Notes under the pieces: generated by a model
What the model saw: only the letters and a program-made list of their open reading frames with translations
Database searches by the model: none
What the model was told of the DNA's origin: nothing
Part shown: positions 34,558-43,266 of the stretch, piece after piece
How positions within the stretch are numbered: position 1 is the first letter of the stretch
Layout of the letters: every line of letters begins with the position of its first letter
From: Massilia sp. NR 4-1
Lineage (GTDB): Bacteria; Pseudomonadota; Gammaproteobacteria; Burkholderiales; Burkholderiaceae_D
Assembly (NCBI RefSeq): GCF_001191005.1
Contig: NZ_CP012201.1
Span: 744,001-808,000, forward strand
Length of the DNA: 64,000 nt
Reading direction: 5' to 3'
Made by a program: the position numbers and the translations under genes

Positions 34558-34683
34558 GAAATAGTTCCTGAGTGCAAGGGGTGCGCACAGTAGGATTTCC
34601 GACGGGAAGTATTTTTAGGGCCAGTCTATAATGGACGGCCCGGCTTTCCGCCGGTGCACACCTAACGAAGGATGCCTGTCAGG

Positions 34684-36240
34684 ATGTATTTCACCGATCA
34701 ATCGGCGCCCAAACACCGGCTACCGCTGTACAAGACGGTTCTGTGCATCACCTGCGCACTGATCCTGATCGTCAACGGCCTCAGCCTGTTTCAGAATCTG
34801 CGTTCGCTGAAGGGCGCCAATGCCCAGCTGGCACAGAGTTCGCGCGTGGCCGAGCGGCTGCAATACCTGAACGTGCTGGTGCTCGACGCGGAAAGCAGCA
34901 CGCGGGCCTACTTCATTTCCGGCAATGAAAACTATCTGGGGCCGATGCGCGGTGCCCTGAAGGATAGCGAAACCGAATTCCGCGAACTGGAGCAACTGCT
35001 CCAGGACAATCCCAACCAACTCAAAAACCTGGCCCAGCTGAAGAACCTGGTGCGCCGCAAGCTCGGCATCCTGAGCCAGGGCCTGGACGTCTACCGGCAT
35101 GGCGGCCTCAACGAGATCGTCAATATCGCCCGCGTCAGCGACAGCCGCAGCAGCATGGACGAGATCCGCCTGCAGGTGGTCATCATGGTGCAGGAGCAGA
35201 ACGAAACCATGGCGCAGCGCAGCGCCAGCTTTTACCAGGAATACGAGAAGGCGGTGCTGCTGGGCACCGGCATCAATGCCGTCGCCATCGTGGTGCTGAT
35301 TATGTTCTACCAGCTGGTGCGGCGCAGCTTCGGCCACCGCGCGGCCGTCGAGCATGCCTTGCAGGCCTCGAACGAGAACCTGGAATCGACGGTGGCCCAG
35401 CGTACCGAGCAACTGTCTGTGCTGTCGCGCCACCTGATCAGCATCAGCGAAGAAGAGAAGGTGCGCCTGTCGCGCGAGCTGCATGACGAGATGGGCGCCA
35501 ACCTGACCTCGATCAGCATGGACATCACGGCCGTTACCATGCAGCTGCAAAAGACCGATCCCGAACTCGCTGCCAAGCTCAAGCGCGCGCGCGCCACCCT
35601 GCTCGAAACGGTGGAACTGAAGCGCCGCATCATCGAAAACCTGCGCCCCAGCCTGCTCGACAACCTGGGCCTGTGCGCCGCCATCGACAGCTATTGCGAG
35701 GAGTTCGCGCGCCTGGCGGGCATTCCCTGCGATACCGAAATCGGCCCGGAAATCGACGGCATCGCCAAGGCCGGCGAGACCAGCCTGTCGATCGCGCTGT
35801 TCCGCATCGTGCAGGAATCGCTGACCAATATCCGCAAATACGCGCGCGCCGACACGGTATCGGTGACGCTCAAGCGCAATGGCGAAGGCATGCTGGTCTT
35901 GCGCATCATCGACGATGGCGTGGGGATTGCCTCCAACACCCTGGTGAAACCGATGTCGCATGGCTTGCTCGGCATGCGCGAGCGGGCTTTGCTGCTGGGG
36001 GGAACCTTGAATATCCGGCGCGGACGGGGCGATAAGGGCACGTGCATCGAGGTGCATATTCCGCTGCGCCCGAAGGCGGAGACTGCGCCTCAGTCTCCGG
36101 CGGCGGCGGCCCTGGCGGCCGCCAAGCTGGGTGGTATCAGCAGCGGGCTACATCGACGAGCAGACGATCATACTCCGTCTTCGCCACCTTATAGCACTCA
36201 CCCGCATAGCGCTCCAGACCCGCACGATCAAGTACAGTGA
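34684..36240 (+). CDS. CHASE3-domain sensor histidine kinase (NarX/DesK class)
   Basis: The product is 518 residues from ATG 34684, which has GAAGGA at a workable distance; ATG 34672 overlaps that site. Membrane spans lie at about 16-36 and 192-214, enclosing a CHASE3 sensing region (LVLDAESSTRAYFISGNENY). The cytoplasmic part has a HisKA_3 helix with the phospho-His in LSRELHDEMGANLTSISMDI and an ATPase domain (FRIVQESLTNIRKYARADTV; IDDGVGIAS; GLLGMRERALLLGGTL). The last 34 codons overlap the 3' end of the Crp-like gene on the other strand by 104 bp, and the tail (THPHSAPDPHDQVQ) looks non-conserved. Confidence 0.92.
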   Translation: MYFTDQSAPKHRLPLYKTVLCITCALILIVNGLSLFQNLRSLKGANAQLAQSSRVAERLQYLNVLVLDAESSTRAYFISGNENYLGPMRGALKDSETEFRELEQLLQDNPNQLKNLAQLKNLVRRKLGILSQGLDVYRHGGLNEIVNIARVSDSRSSMDEIRLQVVIMVQEQNETMAQRSASFYQEYEKAVLLGTGINAVAIVVLIMFYQLVRRSFGHRAAVEHALQASNENLESTVAQRTEQLSVLSRHLISISEEEKVRLSRELHDEMGANLTSISMDITAVTMQLQKTDPELAAKLKRARATLLETVELKRRIIENLRPSLLDNLGLCAAIDSYCEEFARLAGIPCDTEIGPEIDGIAKAGETSLSIALFRIVQESLTNIRKYARADTVSVTLKRNGEGMLVLRIIDDGVGIASNTLVKPMSHGLLGMRERALLLGGTLNIRRGRGDKGTCIEVHIPLRPKAETAPQSPAAAALAAAKLGGISSGLHRRADDHTPSSPPYSTHPHSAPDPHDQVQ

Positions 36241-36946
36241 TATTGCCGCGGCGGTAGGTGATCATGCCTTCCTCCTGCAGCTTGCCGGCGGCGGCGGTGA
36301 TGCTTTCGCGGCGCACGCCGAGCATGATGGAAATCATTTCCTGGGTCACTTTGAGCTCATTGCTGGCCGAGCGGTCCAGGCGGTCGAGCAGCCAGCGGCA
36401 CAGCTTCTGCTCGATCGAGCTGTGGCGGCCGCCGACGGCGTTCTGCGCCATCTGGGCGAACAGGGCGGTGTTGTAGCGCATCAGCAGCTGGGGCAGGGCG
36501 CCGCCCTGGTTGAACGCCTGGCGCAGATGCTGGGCTTTCAGGCGGTACCCATAGCCGGCGCTTTGCACCACGCCGCCGCACATGGCGCGCTCGCCTTCGA
36601 ACATCGAGACGCCCACCACGCCTTCATGGCCGACCACGGCAATCTCCGTGGTTGCGCCGTCTTCCATCACATACAGCAGCGACACGATTGCCGTCGTTGG
36701 AAAATACACGTTTTCCAATTTGCTGCCATACTCGAACAATTCCTTGCCAAACGGCAGCTGTACCAGTTCCAGGTGCTCAAACAGGGATTCCAGAACTTCA
36801 CGAGGCAGGGCTGCCAGCAGTTCGTTTTGCTGGGCGCCGCTATAGCTGACAACAGGCCGGGACGCAACTTTGAACTCGCGTTCGCCCATGGGCAGGGGAC
36901 GGGAGGTCGGGGTTTTTACGGAAGCGCCAAGTTGAGTGTTGTTCAT
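36137..36946 (-). CDS. Crp/Fnr-family transcriptional regulator
   Basis: The product is 269 residues from MNNTQLGASV, which has GAGGAA 6 bases before the ATG. It has a cyclic-nucleotide-binding-like beta roll (about 55-170: PFGKELFEYGSKLENVYFPT, then EIAVVGHEGVVGVSMF) and a C-terminal winged helix (VTQEMISIMLGVRRESITAA, YRRGNITVLDRAGLERYAGE). The FNR cysteine cluster is absent, and the cAMP-contact RxS motif is not obvious, so the ligand is unknown. Similar proteins in Oxalobacteraceae are common stand-alone regulators. The upstream region carries a large inverted repeat. Confidence 0.92.
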   Translation of the reverse strand: MNNTQLGASVKTPTSRPLPMGEREFKVASRPVVSYSGAQQNELLAALPREVLESLFEHLELVQLPFGKELFEYGSKLENVYFPTTAIVSLLYVMEDGATTEIAVVGHEGVVGVSMFEGERAMCGGVVQSAGYGYRLKAQHLRQAFNQGGALPQLLMRYNTALFAQMAQNAVGGRHSSIEQKLCRWLLDRLDRSASNELKVTQEMISIMLGVRRESITAAAGKLQEEGMITYRRGNITVLDRAGLERYAGECYKVAKTEYDRLLVDVARC

Positions 36947-36961
36947 TTTATTCCTCACAAG

Positions 36962-37058
36962 CTTAAAGTACACAAGTCGCGATCGGCGCCGGCTGCCGTA
37001 ACCGGGTGGGCTTCTGTTCTCGCTTCCACTTAACCGATCGCGTTGGTGCTACTTTAAG
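36962..37058. promoter_or_regulatory. Long imperfect inverted repeat upstream of the Crp-like gene
   Basis: The left arm is 36962-36986 and the right arm 37034-37058. The outer 9 bp (CTTAAAGTA with TACTTTAAG) and the inner 9 bp (CGCGATCGG with CCGATCGCG) match perfectly; the 7 bp between them do not. It lies between the gene start and any plausible promoter, so it could be a leader hairpin or two half-operators. Confidence 0.6.
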
Positions 37059-37168
37059 TTCTTGTGTGCCTGACGAACATAAGACGGTTTTCCGCCTCTG
37101 TGTAGGCTGCCAGCATGGCGCTTTGTCAGCATAGTCCTACTGCAACTTAGCTGAAACTTAAGCCACAC

Positions 37169-39235
37169 TCAGGCTTGACGCTGGCGGTGCTCGCCGCGCG
37201 ACGCCAGGCGCGGCTTGTTGGCGCTCCACAAATGAGGCGGGGCCACGGTTTCCAGGGCATTGGCGGCTTTGGCCTGGCGTTTCGGCGCACTTCCTCGTGG
37301 CAACTCTTCTTGCAGACGGAAACGGCTGAGCGCAGCGTTCAAACGCTCGGTTTCCTGGTGTACGCGGTCCGCTCCTACAGCGGCGTCCTGCACCAGTTCG
37401 GCATTCTGGCGGGTCATATCGTCGATGCGCGCCAGGGCCTGGTTGAGGCGGGCGATCTCACGGCTCTGGCCGGCTTCGGCGGCGCTGATCTGGCCGATGA
37501 TGGCGGCCGTGCCCTGCACCGACTGCACCACCTGTTCCATGGTCGTGCCGGCGGTGTTCACCAGGCCGCTGCCGGTCTCCACCTTGCTTACCGAATCGAC
37601 GATCAGGGCCTTGATTTCCAGCGCGGCGGCGGCCGAGCGCTGGGCCAGGTTGCGCACCTCGGCGGCCACCACGGCGAAGCCGCGCCCCTGTTCGCCGGCG
37701 CGCGCCGCTTCCACCGCGGCGTTGAGTGCCAGGATATTGGTCTGGAAGGCGATGCCGTCGATCACGCCGATGATGTCGGCGATGCGTTTCGAGCTGCCGC
37801 TGATCGAGGCCATGGTGTCGACCACGGCCGCCACGTTCTCGCCGCCGCGTCCGGCAATGGCGGCGGCCGACTGCACCAGTTCCAGGCTGTCCTCGGCGTG
37901 GCTGGCGTTGCGCTGCACGGCGGCCGCCAGCTCGCCCATCGAGGCCACCGTCTGCGACAGCGCTTCGGCCTGGCTGGCGGTGTGGCCGGACAGGGTGCTG
38001 TTGCCGCCGGCCAGCTGGTCGGCGGCCGCGCCGATGCGCGCGGCGCCGCTGCGGATCTCGCGCAGCAGGGTTTCCAGCGAAGCGGTCATGGCGCCGAAGG
38101 CATTCGCCAGGCCACCGATCTCGTCGCGCGCCGGCGAGGCGGTGCGCACGCTCAGGTCGCCATCGGCGGCGGCATGCACCGCGCGGTTGAGCATGCCGAT
38201 ATCGCGCGAGAAGGAGGCGTAGAAACCGGCGCACAGATAGGCCGCCAGCAGCAGGGCGGCCAGCACCGACAGCAGCATCAGGTTGCGGCGCAGCGCGTCG
38301 CGCGCCATGCGCTCCGCCAGTTGGCCATCGAGCGCCTTGGCGGCCGCCGCGCCGAGGCGGTAGAGGCCGTCGGCCGCGCCATGGCCGGCGGCACTGAATT
38401 CCTTGCCCGTGCTCTGGTTGTAGGAGTTGGTGACTTCGTTCTTCATGCGTTCGAGGAAGACCAGCGCGGCGGGAATGGCGGCCAGCTGGCTGTCCAGCGG
38501 TGCTTTCAGCGCGGGCTGGGCCGCCAGCAGCGAATTGAGCTGGGCCGGCAGGCGCTCCAGCTCGTGGCGTGCGATCATGGCCGTGGCGTTCAGCATCTGG
38601 TCTTCATTGCCTTCGAACAGGCCGGTATCGATGTAGGCGCCGCCGCGTCCGGCCAGCAGGGACAGGCTGTCGGCCGTGTCGGGTACGGTCTTGAGGAAGG
38701 TGGCGATCAGGGTCTTGCTTTGCACATCCGGGTCGACGCTGAGCAGGGAGCGGTCGGCGACCAGCGCCGCCAGCTTGTTCAACTGGCCCAGCAGGGCCGT
38801 GTGCTGGGCGAAGCTGGCCTTGGCGTCCAGGCTGGCCTGCTTGTCCTGCAGCGCGGCCCAGCTCTTGCGCGCGGCCTGCCATTCGGCCAGGTCGGCCAGG
38901 CCGGACTGCTGGCGCTGGAAGCTGTCGAGCTTGTTCAACTGGGCCGTGATCTGCTCGCCCAGCGCCTTGTCCTCGGCCGCCTGGCGCGTAGCCAGGCGCA
39001 GATGCTCGGCGCTGCGGCGCTGCAGCAGCAGGCGGCCCGCCTCCTGCACCTGCAGCACATAGGCCGCGCCACGCTGCTCCAGCCCGGTGGCCGCCACGGA
39101 CTTGTTCAGCTCGTGCATGAGCAGTACCGATACCAGCAGCAGCGGCAGCAGGAAGACCAGGGATACCAGCAAGAACTTGGGCAAAAGGCGCAGACGCTGC
39201 ATCAGGACGATGGCGGGCCGCAGGACGGTCATCAT
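37169..39235 (-). CDS. Methyl-accepting chemotaxis protein
   Basis: The product is 688 residues. The N-terminal span (about 20-42, FLLVSLVFLLPLLLVSVLLM) and a second one (about 312-332, LLSVLAALLLAAYLCAGFYA) enclose a large helical periplasmic sensor of about 270 residues. A HAMP linker follows (MLNRAVHAAADGDLSVRT). The signalling hairpin tip is IDGIAFQTNILALNAAVEAA, RAGEQGRGFAVVAAEVRNLA. There is no C-terminal CheR/CheB pentapeptide. It should feed the CheA pathway for the flagella made by fliC. AAGGA precedes the ATG by about 6 bases. Confidence 0.95.
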   Translation of the reverse strand: MMTVLRPAIVLMQRLRLLPKFLLVSLVFLLPLLLVSVLLMHELNKSVAATGLEQRGAAYVLQVQEAGRLLLQRRSAEHLRLATRQAAEDKALGEQITAQLNKLDSFQRQQSGLADLAEWQAARKSWAALQDKQASLDAKASFAQHTALLGQLNKLAALVADRSLLSVDPDVQSKTLIATFLKTVPDTADSLSLLAGRGGAYIDTGLFEGNEDQMLNATAMIARHELERLPAQLNSLLAAQPALKAPLDSQLAAIPAALVFLERMKNEVTNSYNQSTGKEFSAAGHGAADGLYRLGAAAAKALDGQLAERMARDALRRNLMLLSVLAALLLAAYLCAGFYASFSRDIGMLNRAVHAAADGDLSVRTASPARDEIGGLANAFGAMTASLETLLREIRSGAARIGAAADQLAGGNSTLSGHTASQAEALSQTVASMGELAAAVQRNASHAEDSLELVQSAAAIAGRGGENVAAVVDTMASISGSSKRIADIIGVIDGIAFQTNILALNAAVEAARAGEQGRGFAVVAAEVRNLAQRSAAAALEIKALIVDSVSKVETGSGLVNTAGTTMEQVVQSVQGTAAIIGQISAAEAGQSREIARLNQALARIDDMTRQNAELVQDAAVGADRVHQETERLNAALSRFRLQEELPRGSAPKRQAKAANALETVAPPHLWSANKPRLASRGEHRQRQA

Positions 39236-39393
39236 GGTATTTCCTTATTGGTAATGAAAGTTACTTAATGGAAATTTTATAGATGAAATATGACAGGCCG
39301 ATGAATTTTTCTGATGGAAAACTGCAATTTCGATGAAGAAAACATGAAGATGGGTCACGCTATAATCGGCCGACCTTTCCGACCGAGTCCGCC

Positions 39394-39810
39394 ATGCCCA
39401 CTTACACCTATCTGCTGGAAACGCCTTCGATCGATACTTACCGTGCCCTGCGCACCGGCTCCGGCCTGAGCGCCAAGAGCGCTGAAGCGGCCAGCCGCGG
39501 CCTGCCGAATACGCTGTTCGCGGTGCAGGTGCTGTGCGGCGCCGACGTGGTCGGCATGGGCCGCGTGATCGGCGATGGCGGCACCGCCTTCCAGGTGGTC
39601 GACATCGCGGTGCTGGGCGCGCACCAGGGACGCGGGCTGGGCAAGGGCATCATGCGCGAAATCGCCGCCTGGCTGCGGCGCGCGGTGCCGGACAGCGGCT
39701 ATGTCAGCCTGATCGCCGACGGCAAGGCGCAGGAGCTGTACGCCCAGTATGGCTTCGTGCCGACCGCGCCCGCCTCGGTCGGCATGTGCTGGCGGCCGGA
39801 CCCGGCCTAA
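39394..39810 (+). CDS. GNAT-family N-acetyltransferase
   Basis: The product is 138 residues. Motif A is QVVDIAVLGAHQGRGLGKGI (about 65-84), with Q-G-R-G-L-G as the acetyl-CoA pyrophosphate loop. DSGYVSLIADGKAQELYAQY and FVPTAPASVGMCW complete the fold. It is a stand-alone gene, divergent from the chemoreceptor gene across 158 bp of AT-rich sequence. The substrate is unknown. Confidence 0.9.
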   Translation: MPTYTYLLETPSIDTYRALRTGSGLSAKSAEAASRGLPNTLFAVQVLCGADVVGMGRVIGDGGTAFQVVDIAVLGAHQGRGLGKGIMREIAAWLRRAVPDSGYVSLIADGKAQELYAQYGFVPTAPASVGMCWRPDPA

Positions 39811-39967
39811 GGCGCGCCGCCCCCTTGGCGCCATGCGCGGCAAACGCGTGTGGCGCAACGCATCCGGCTGCGCGCTGATCGTCTGCGGCATCTTTTCCGC
39901 CACAGTTTGAGATGCGTGCAGGCAACAGGGAGCTGTGAAAGCGATTCCGCCTGTCGCATAATGCAAT

Positions 39968-40015
39968 CATGGGTGGCGTTCCCGTTCACCCATGGACAAC
40001 CGTTAGGCACCCATG
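39968..40015 (+). promoter_or_regulatory. Possible start-codon switch upstream of the OmpR-type regulator
   Basis: CATGGGTG at 39968-39975 can pair perfectly with CACCCATG at 39987-39994 (a short hairpin) or with the identical CACCCATG at 40008-40015, which contains the ATG of the downstream gene. In RNA the two pairings would exclude each other. Confidence 0.35.
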
Positions 40016-40717
40016 CGCGTACTGCTGGTGGAAGACGATGCCGTGTTGGCCGATGGCCTGGCGCGCGTGCTGCGCGGCCACGGCATGGCGGTGGAGCTGC
40101 TGCGCAGCGGCAGCGAGGCCGATGCGGCGCTGCTGCGGCCCGACGCGGCCGAAGTGGTGGTGCTGGATATCGGCTTGCCCGGCCTGGATGGCCTGGAAGT
40201 GCTGCGCCGCCTGCGCGCCCGCGCCGGCGTCGTGCCGGTGTTGCTGCTGACGGCGCGCGACGCCATCGAGGACCGCGTGCGCGGCCTGGAACTGGGCGCC
40301 GACGATTATCTGGTCAAACCTTTCGCCACGCCGGAGCTGGTGGCGCGCCTGAAGGCGCTGGCGCGCCGCAATGCGCCGCAGCCGGCCGTGCTGGGGCTGG
40401 GCAGCCTGACGCTGGATACGCAGGCCAAGCGCGCGCGCGTCGGCGAGCGCGTGATCGACCTCTCGGTGCGCGAATGGGCGGTGCTGGAGTATCTGCTGCT
40501 GCACAGCGCGCGCGTGGTGTCCAAGCAGCAGATCATCGACGCCATCCTGCCCTGGGGCGAGGATGTGACGACCAATGCGGTCGAAGTGTATATCTCGCGC
40601 GTGCGGCAGAAGACGGCCGACGCGGGCATCAGCATCCGCACCATCCGCGGCTTCGGTTATATGCTGGAGGCGGCGGTTCCGGGAGGCGCGGCGGCAGCGG
40701 CGGGCGGCCATGCCTAG
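40013..40717 (+). CDS. OmpR/PhoB-family response regulator
   Basis: The product is 234 residues. The receiver domain has acidic residues in VLLVEDDAVLADGL, phospho-Asp in VVVLDIGLPGLDG (about 51), Thr in VLLLTARD and Lys in DYLVKPF. The PhoB-type winged helix includes LTLDTQAKRARVGERVIDLS, LSVREWAVLEYLLLHSARVV and VEVYISRVRQKTADAGI. The stop overlaps the kinase start by 8 bp. The layout matches TctD/QseB-like regulators. It sits immediately before the minor pilin operon, which it might control. Confidence 0.94.
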   Translation: MRVLLVEDDAVLADGLARVLRGHGMAVELLRSGSEADAALLRPDAAEVVVLDIGLPGLDGLEVLRRLRARAGVVPVLLLTARDAIEDRVRGLELGADDYLVKPFATPELVARLKALARRNAPQPAVLGLGSLTLDTQAKRARVGERVIDLSVREWAVLEYLLLHSARVVSKQQIIDAILPWGEDVTTNAVEVYISRVRQKTADAGISIRTIRGFGYMLEAAVPGGAAAAAGGHA

Positions 40718-42083
40718 CATCCGCCTGCGCCTGCTGAAATGGCTGATCGCCCCTATCCTGCTGATCAATCTGGCCGGCGGCGCGCTGACCTATGCGCTGG
40801 CCTGGGTGCCGGCCCAGCGCGCCTTCGACGAAGGCCTGTCCGACGCGGCGCGCGCCTTGGCGGCGCGCCTGTCGCTGGCGGGCGGCGCCTTGCAGCTGGA
40901 CTTGCCGCCGCAGGCGGAAAAGGCCTTGCGCAGCGGCGCCAGCGACGCCGTCTATTTTGCCGTGCGCCAGCAGGGCGGCGGCCTGCTGGCCGGCGATCCC
41001 GACCTGCTGCTGACGGCCATCGAGCCGCAGCGCGACTTGAACCCGGCCCAGACCCAGGCCCAGGACGGCAATATGCGCGGCGCGCCGGTGCGCATCGCCA
41101 TCCACCAGGCCAGCGTGGAGGGCCGCCGCGTCACCATCGCCGTTGCCAAGACCTTGCGCGAAAGGACGCAGGCGCGGCAAGCCATCTTCCGCGCCCTGAT
41201 GCTGCTGGAAGCGCTGCTGACGCTGAGCGCCGTGGGTTTGATCTGGTTCTCGGTCAGCACCGGCCTGCGTCCCCTGAACCGGTTGCGCAGCGAGCTGAAT
41301 GCGCGCGGCGGCGCCGAGCTGGAAGCCATCCCGGACACCAATGTGCCGTATGAGCTGGCGCCGGTGGTGTCGGCCTTCAATGGCCTGCTGGAGCGGGTCA
41401 GCGAGGGCGCGCAGGCGCAGCAGCATTTCCTGGCCAATGTGGCGCACCAGCTGCGCACGCCGCTGGCGGGCCTGCAGGCGCAGCTCGAATGGCTGGGCCA
41501 GCGCGAAGGCGGCCCGGCGGCCGATCCCGGCGTGGCGCAGTCGCTGCGCCTGATGCTGTCCTCGACCGAGCGCATGATACGCCAGACCAACCAGTTGCTG
41601 GCGCTGGCGCGCGCCGAACCGAGCCACTTCGAAAAGACCCGGCTCGAAGCGCTGGCCCTGGATCGCCTGGTGGAGGAATCGATCCAGCCTTTCGTCGAGC
41701 AGGCCGCGCGCAAGGATATCGACCTGGGCTTCGAGCTGCACGCCACCAATGTGATGGGCGACCGTTTCCTGCTGCGCGACCTGATCGACAACCTGGTCGA
41801 CAACGCCATCCGCTACACGCCGGCGCATGGCCGCGTCACGGTGAGCTGCCGCCGCGAAGGCGAGGGCGGCGTGCTGGCGGTGGAAGACAGCGGTCCCGGC
41901 ATCCCGCCGGCCAAGCGCGAGGCGGTGTTCAGCCGCTTCGTGCGGCTGGACGAGAAAACGGCCGGCAGCGGCCTGGGGCTGGCGATCGTGCGCGACATCG
42001 CCGTCGCCCACGGCGCCAGCGTCGCCATCGACAGCGCGCCGGACGGGCAGGGTGCCTTGATCAGCGTGCGCTTCCCGCCCTGA
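40710..42083 (+). CDS. Sensor histidine kinase, partner of the OmpR-type regulator
   Basis: The product is 457 residues from ATG 40710. Membrane spans lie at about 8-30 and 163-186. The periplasmic part is a TctE-like N-terminal sensor (WVPAQRAFDEGLSDAARALA). A HAMP-like linker leads to HisKA with the phospho-His in FLANVAHQLRTPLAGLQAQL, then HATPase boxes N (LIDNLVDNAIRYTP), G1 (VEDSGPGIPP) and G2 (GSGLGLAIVRDIAVAHG). Length and domain order fit TctE. The signal is unknown; tricarboxylates are the signal of the namesake. Confidence 0.93.
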   Translation: MPSIRLRLLKWLIAPILLINLAGGALTYALAWVPAQRAFDEGLSDAARALAARLSLAGGALQLDLPPQAEKALRSGASDAVYFAVRQQGGGLLAGDPDLLLTAIEPQRDLNPAQTQAQDGNMRGAPVRIAIHQASVEGRRVTIAVAKTLRERTQARQAIFRALMLLEALLTLSAVGLIWFSVSTGLRPLNRLRSELNARGGAELEAIPDTNVPYELAPVVSAFNGLLERVSEGAQAQQHFLANVAHQLRTPLAGLQAQLEWLGQREGGPAADPGVAQSLRLMLSSTERMIRQTNQLLALARAEPSHFEKTRLEALALDRLVEESIQPFVEQAARKDIDLGFELHATNVMGDRFLLRDLIDNLVDNAIRYTPAHGRVTVSCRREGEGGVLAVEDSGPGIPPAKREAVFSRFVRLDEKTAGSGLGLAIVRDIAVAHGASVAIDSAPDGQGALISVRFPP

Positions 42084-42128
42084 GGCGGCCGGTTTCTCCT
42101 TTCTGTTGCACTGTCAGGGATTTGTCAG

Positions 42129-42146
42129 CATTTCCTCAGGGAAATG
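42129..42146. promoter_or_regulatory. Dyad upstream of the minor pilin operon
   Basis: CATTTCC, a 4-nt loop, then GGAAATG forms a short dyad inside the 122-bp gap (42084-42205) between the sensor kinase and pilE-like genes. TGTCAG and TGACAG half-sites flank it. It may be a regulator site or a weak terminator; there is no T run. Confidence 0.3.
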
Positions 42147-42205
42147 ACAGCTTTGGGGACTAGACTGGCCTCATTGAATGGCATCCATGCGCGAAGGAGG
42201 GGACG

Positions 42206-42628
42206 ATGAACAAGGGCAGAAACGGCTTCACCCTGATCGAAGTGATGATCACCGTGGCGATCGTCGCCATCCTGATGTCGGTGGCGGTGCCGGCCTACAC
42301 CAACTACATCACGCGCGGCCGCCTGAGCGAAGTGTTCACCGGCCTTGGCGGCGTGCAGACCGCCGCCGAACAGCATTGGGCCAACCGCCGCACCTATGCC
42401 GGCATGGACGCCCTGGCCAGCTTCCCCAAGGACAGCGACAACTTCACCTACGCCCTGACCGTGGGCACGGCATCGGCCTACACCGTGACAGCCACCGGCC
42501 GCAACAAGATGAATGGCTTCGTCTACACCGTCGACCAGAACGGCACCCACGCCACCACGGCCACGCCGTCCTGGGGCACGAATGCCAGCTGCTGGGTCGA
42601 TAAAAAGGGCGGCCAATGTTCCAACTAA
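42206..42628 (+). CDS. pilE: Type IV pilin PilE-like protein
   Basis: The product is 140 residues. The class III signal GRNG-FTLIEVMITVAIVAIL is cut by PilD before Phe7, and Glu5 of the mature chain is present. A hydrophobic helix continues to about residue 30. The C-terminal disulphide region has two cysteines (NASCWVDKKGGQC). In this operon position it is the minor pilin PilE that primes pilus assembly. GAAGGAGG precedes the ATG. It overlaps fimT by 13 bp. Confidence 0.92.
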   Translation: MNKGRNGFTLIEVMITVAIVAILMSVAVPAYTNYITRGRLSEVFTGLGGVQTAAEQHWANRRTYAGMDALASFPKDSDNFTYALTVGTASAYTVTATGRNKMNGFVYTVDQNGTHATTATPSWGTNASCWVDKKGGQCSN

Positions 42629-43266
42629 AGTCCAGGCCTCGGCCGCCGCGCCGCGCGCAGGGCGGCTTCACCATCATCGAAACCATGGTGGTGGTGGGCA
42701 TCGTGCTGTTCCTGCTGGCGGTCGGCATTCCCAGCATGAGCGAGTGGATGATGACCAACAAGGCTGCCGCGTCTTCCGAGTTCTATCTGGATGGCCTGGC
42801 GCTGGCGCGGCGCGAAGCCATCTCGCGCAATGCCGAAAGCCGCATCGTATTCAGCCCGAATCCCGCCAATGGCCAACTGGATTGGCAGGTGGACGTTTGC
42901 TATCCCGTGCCCGGCACGCCCTGCAATCCGAACAGCGGCGTGTGGTCCACGGTGGCGGCGCCCGCGGCCAACGATCCGAAAGGCGCCACCGGCTTCAAGT
43001 CCGTGCTGCGCAGCGCGCAAACCCTGCCGGACAACGATGTGCTGGCGCCCACGCTGCAACCGGAAGGCGCCACCTCGATCTACTACACGCCCCTGGGCTG
43101 GGTCGATACGGCGGTGGACGACCGCATCACCCAGCTGCGCCTGACACCGTCCAGCAAATATGCGAGCGTGATTCCAACCTCGGCCCTGGCGATTTCGCTG
43201 GCCGGCGTGCCCGCCAAATGCGATCCCACTGTGAATGCGCACGACTCGCGCGCCTGTCCGCCATGA
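42616..43266 (+). CDS. fimT: Minor pilin, GspH/FimT family
   Basis: The product is 216 residues. The prepilin signal is RAQGGFTIIETMVVVGIVLF (Glu5 kept). GspH/FimT features follow: SEFYLDGLALARREAISRNA and the strand SRIVFSPNPANGQLDWQV, with conserved cysteines in VCYPVPGTPCN. It overlaps both neighbours, so the operon is translationally coupled. It helps initiate pilus assembly. Confidence 0.9.
   Translation: MFQLKSRPRPPRRAQGGFTIIETMVVVGIVLFLLAVGIPSMSEWMMTNKAAASSEFYLDGLALARREAISRNAESRIVFSPNPANGQLDWQVDVCYPVPGTPCNPNSGVWSTVAAPAANDPKGATGFKSVLRSAQTLPDNDVLAPTLQPEGATSIYYTPLGWVDTAVDDRITQLRLTPSSKYASVIPTSALAISLAGVPAKCDPTVNAHDSRACPP

Noticed and set aside
37175..39268. 697-residue plus-strand open frame opposite the chemoreceptor gene
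   Set aside because: The chemoreceptor hairpin and HAMP motifs are on the minus strand; the plus-strand frame is a shadow.
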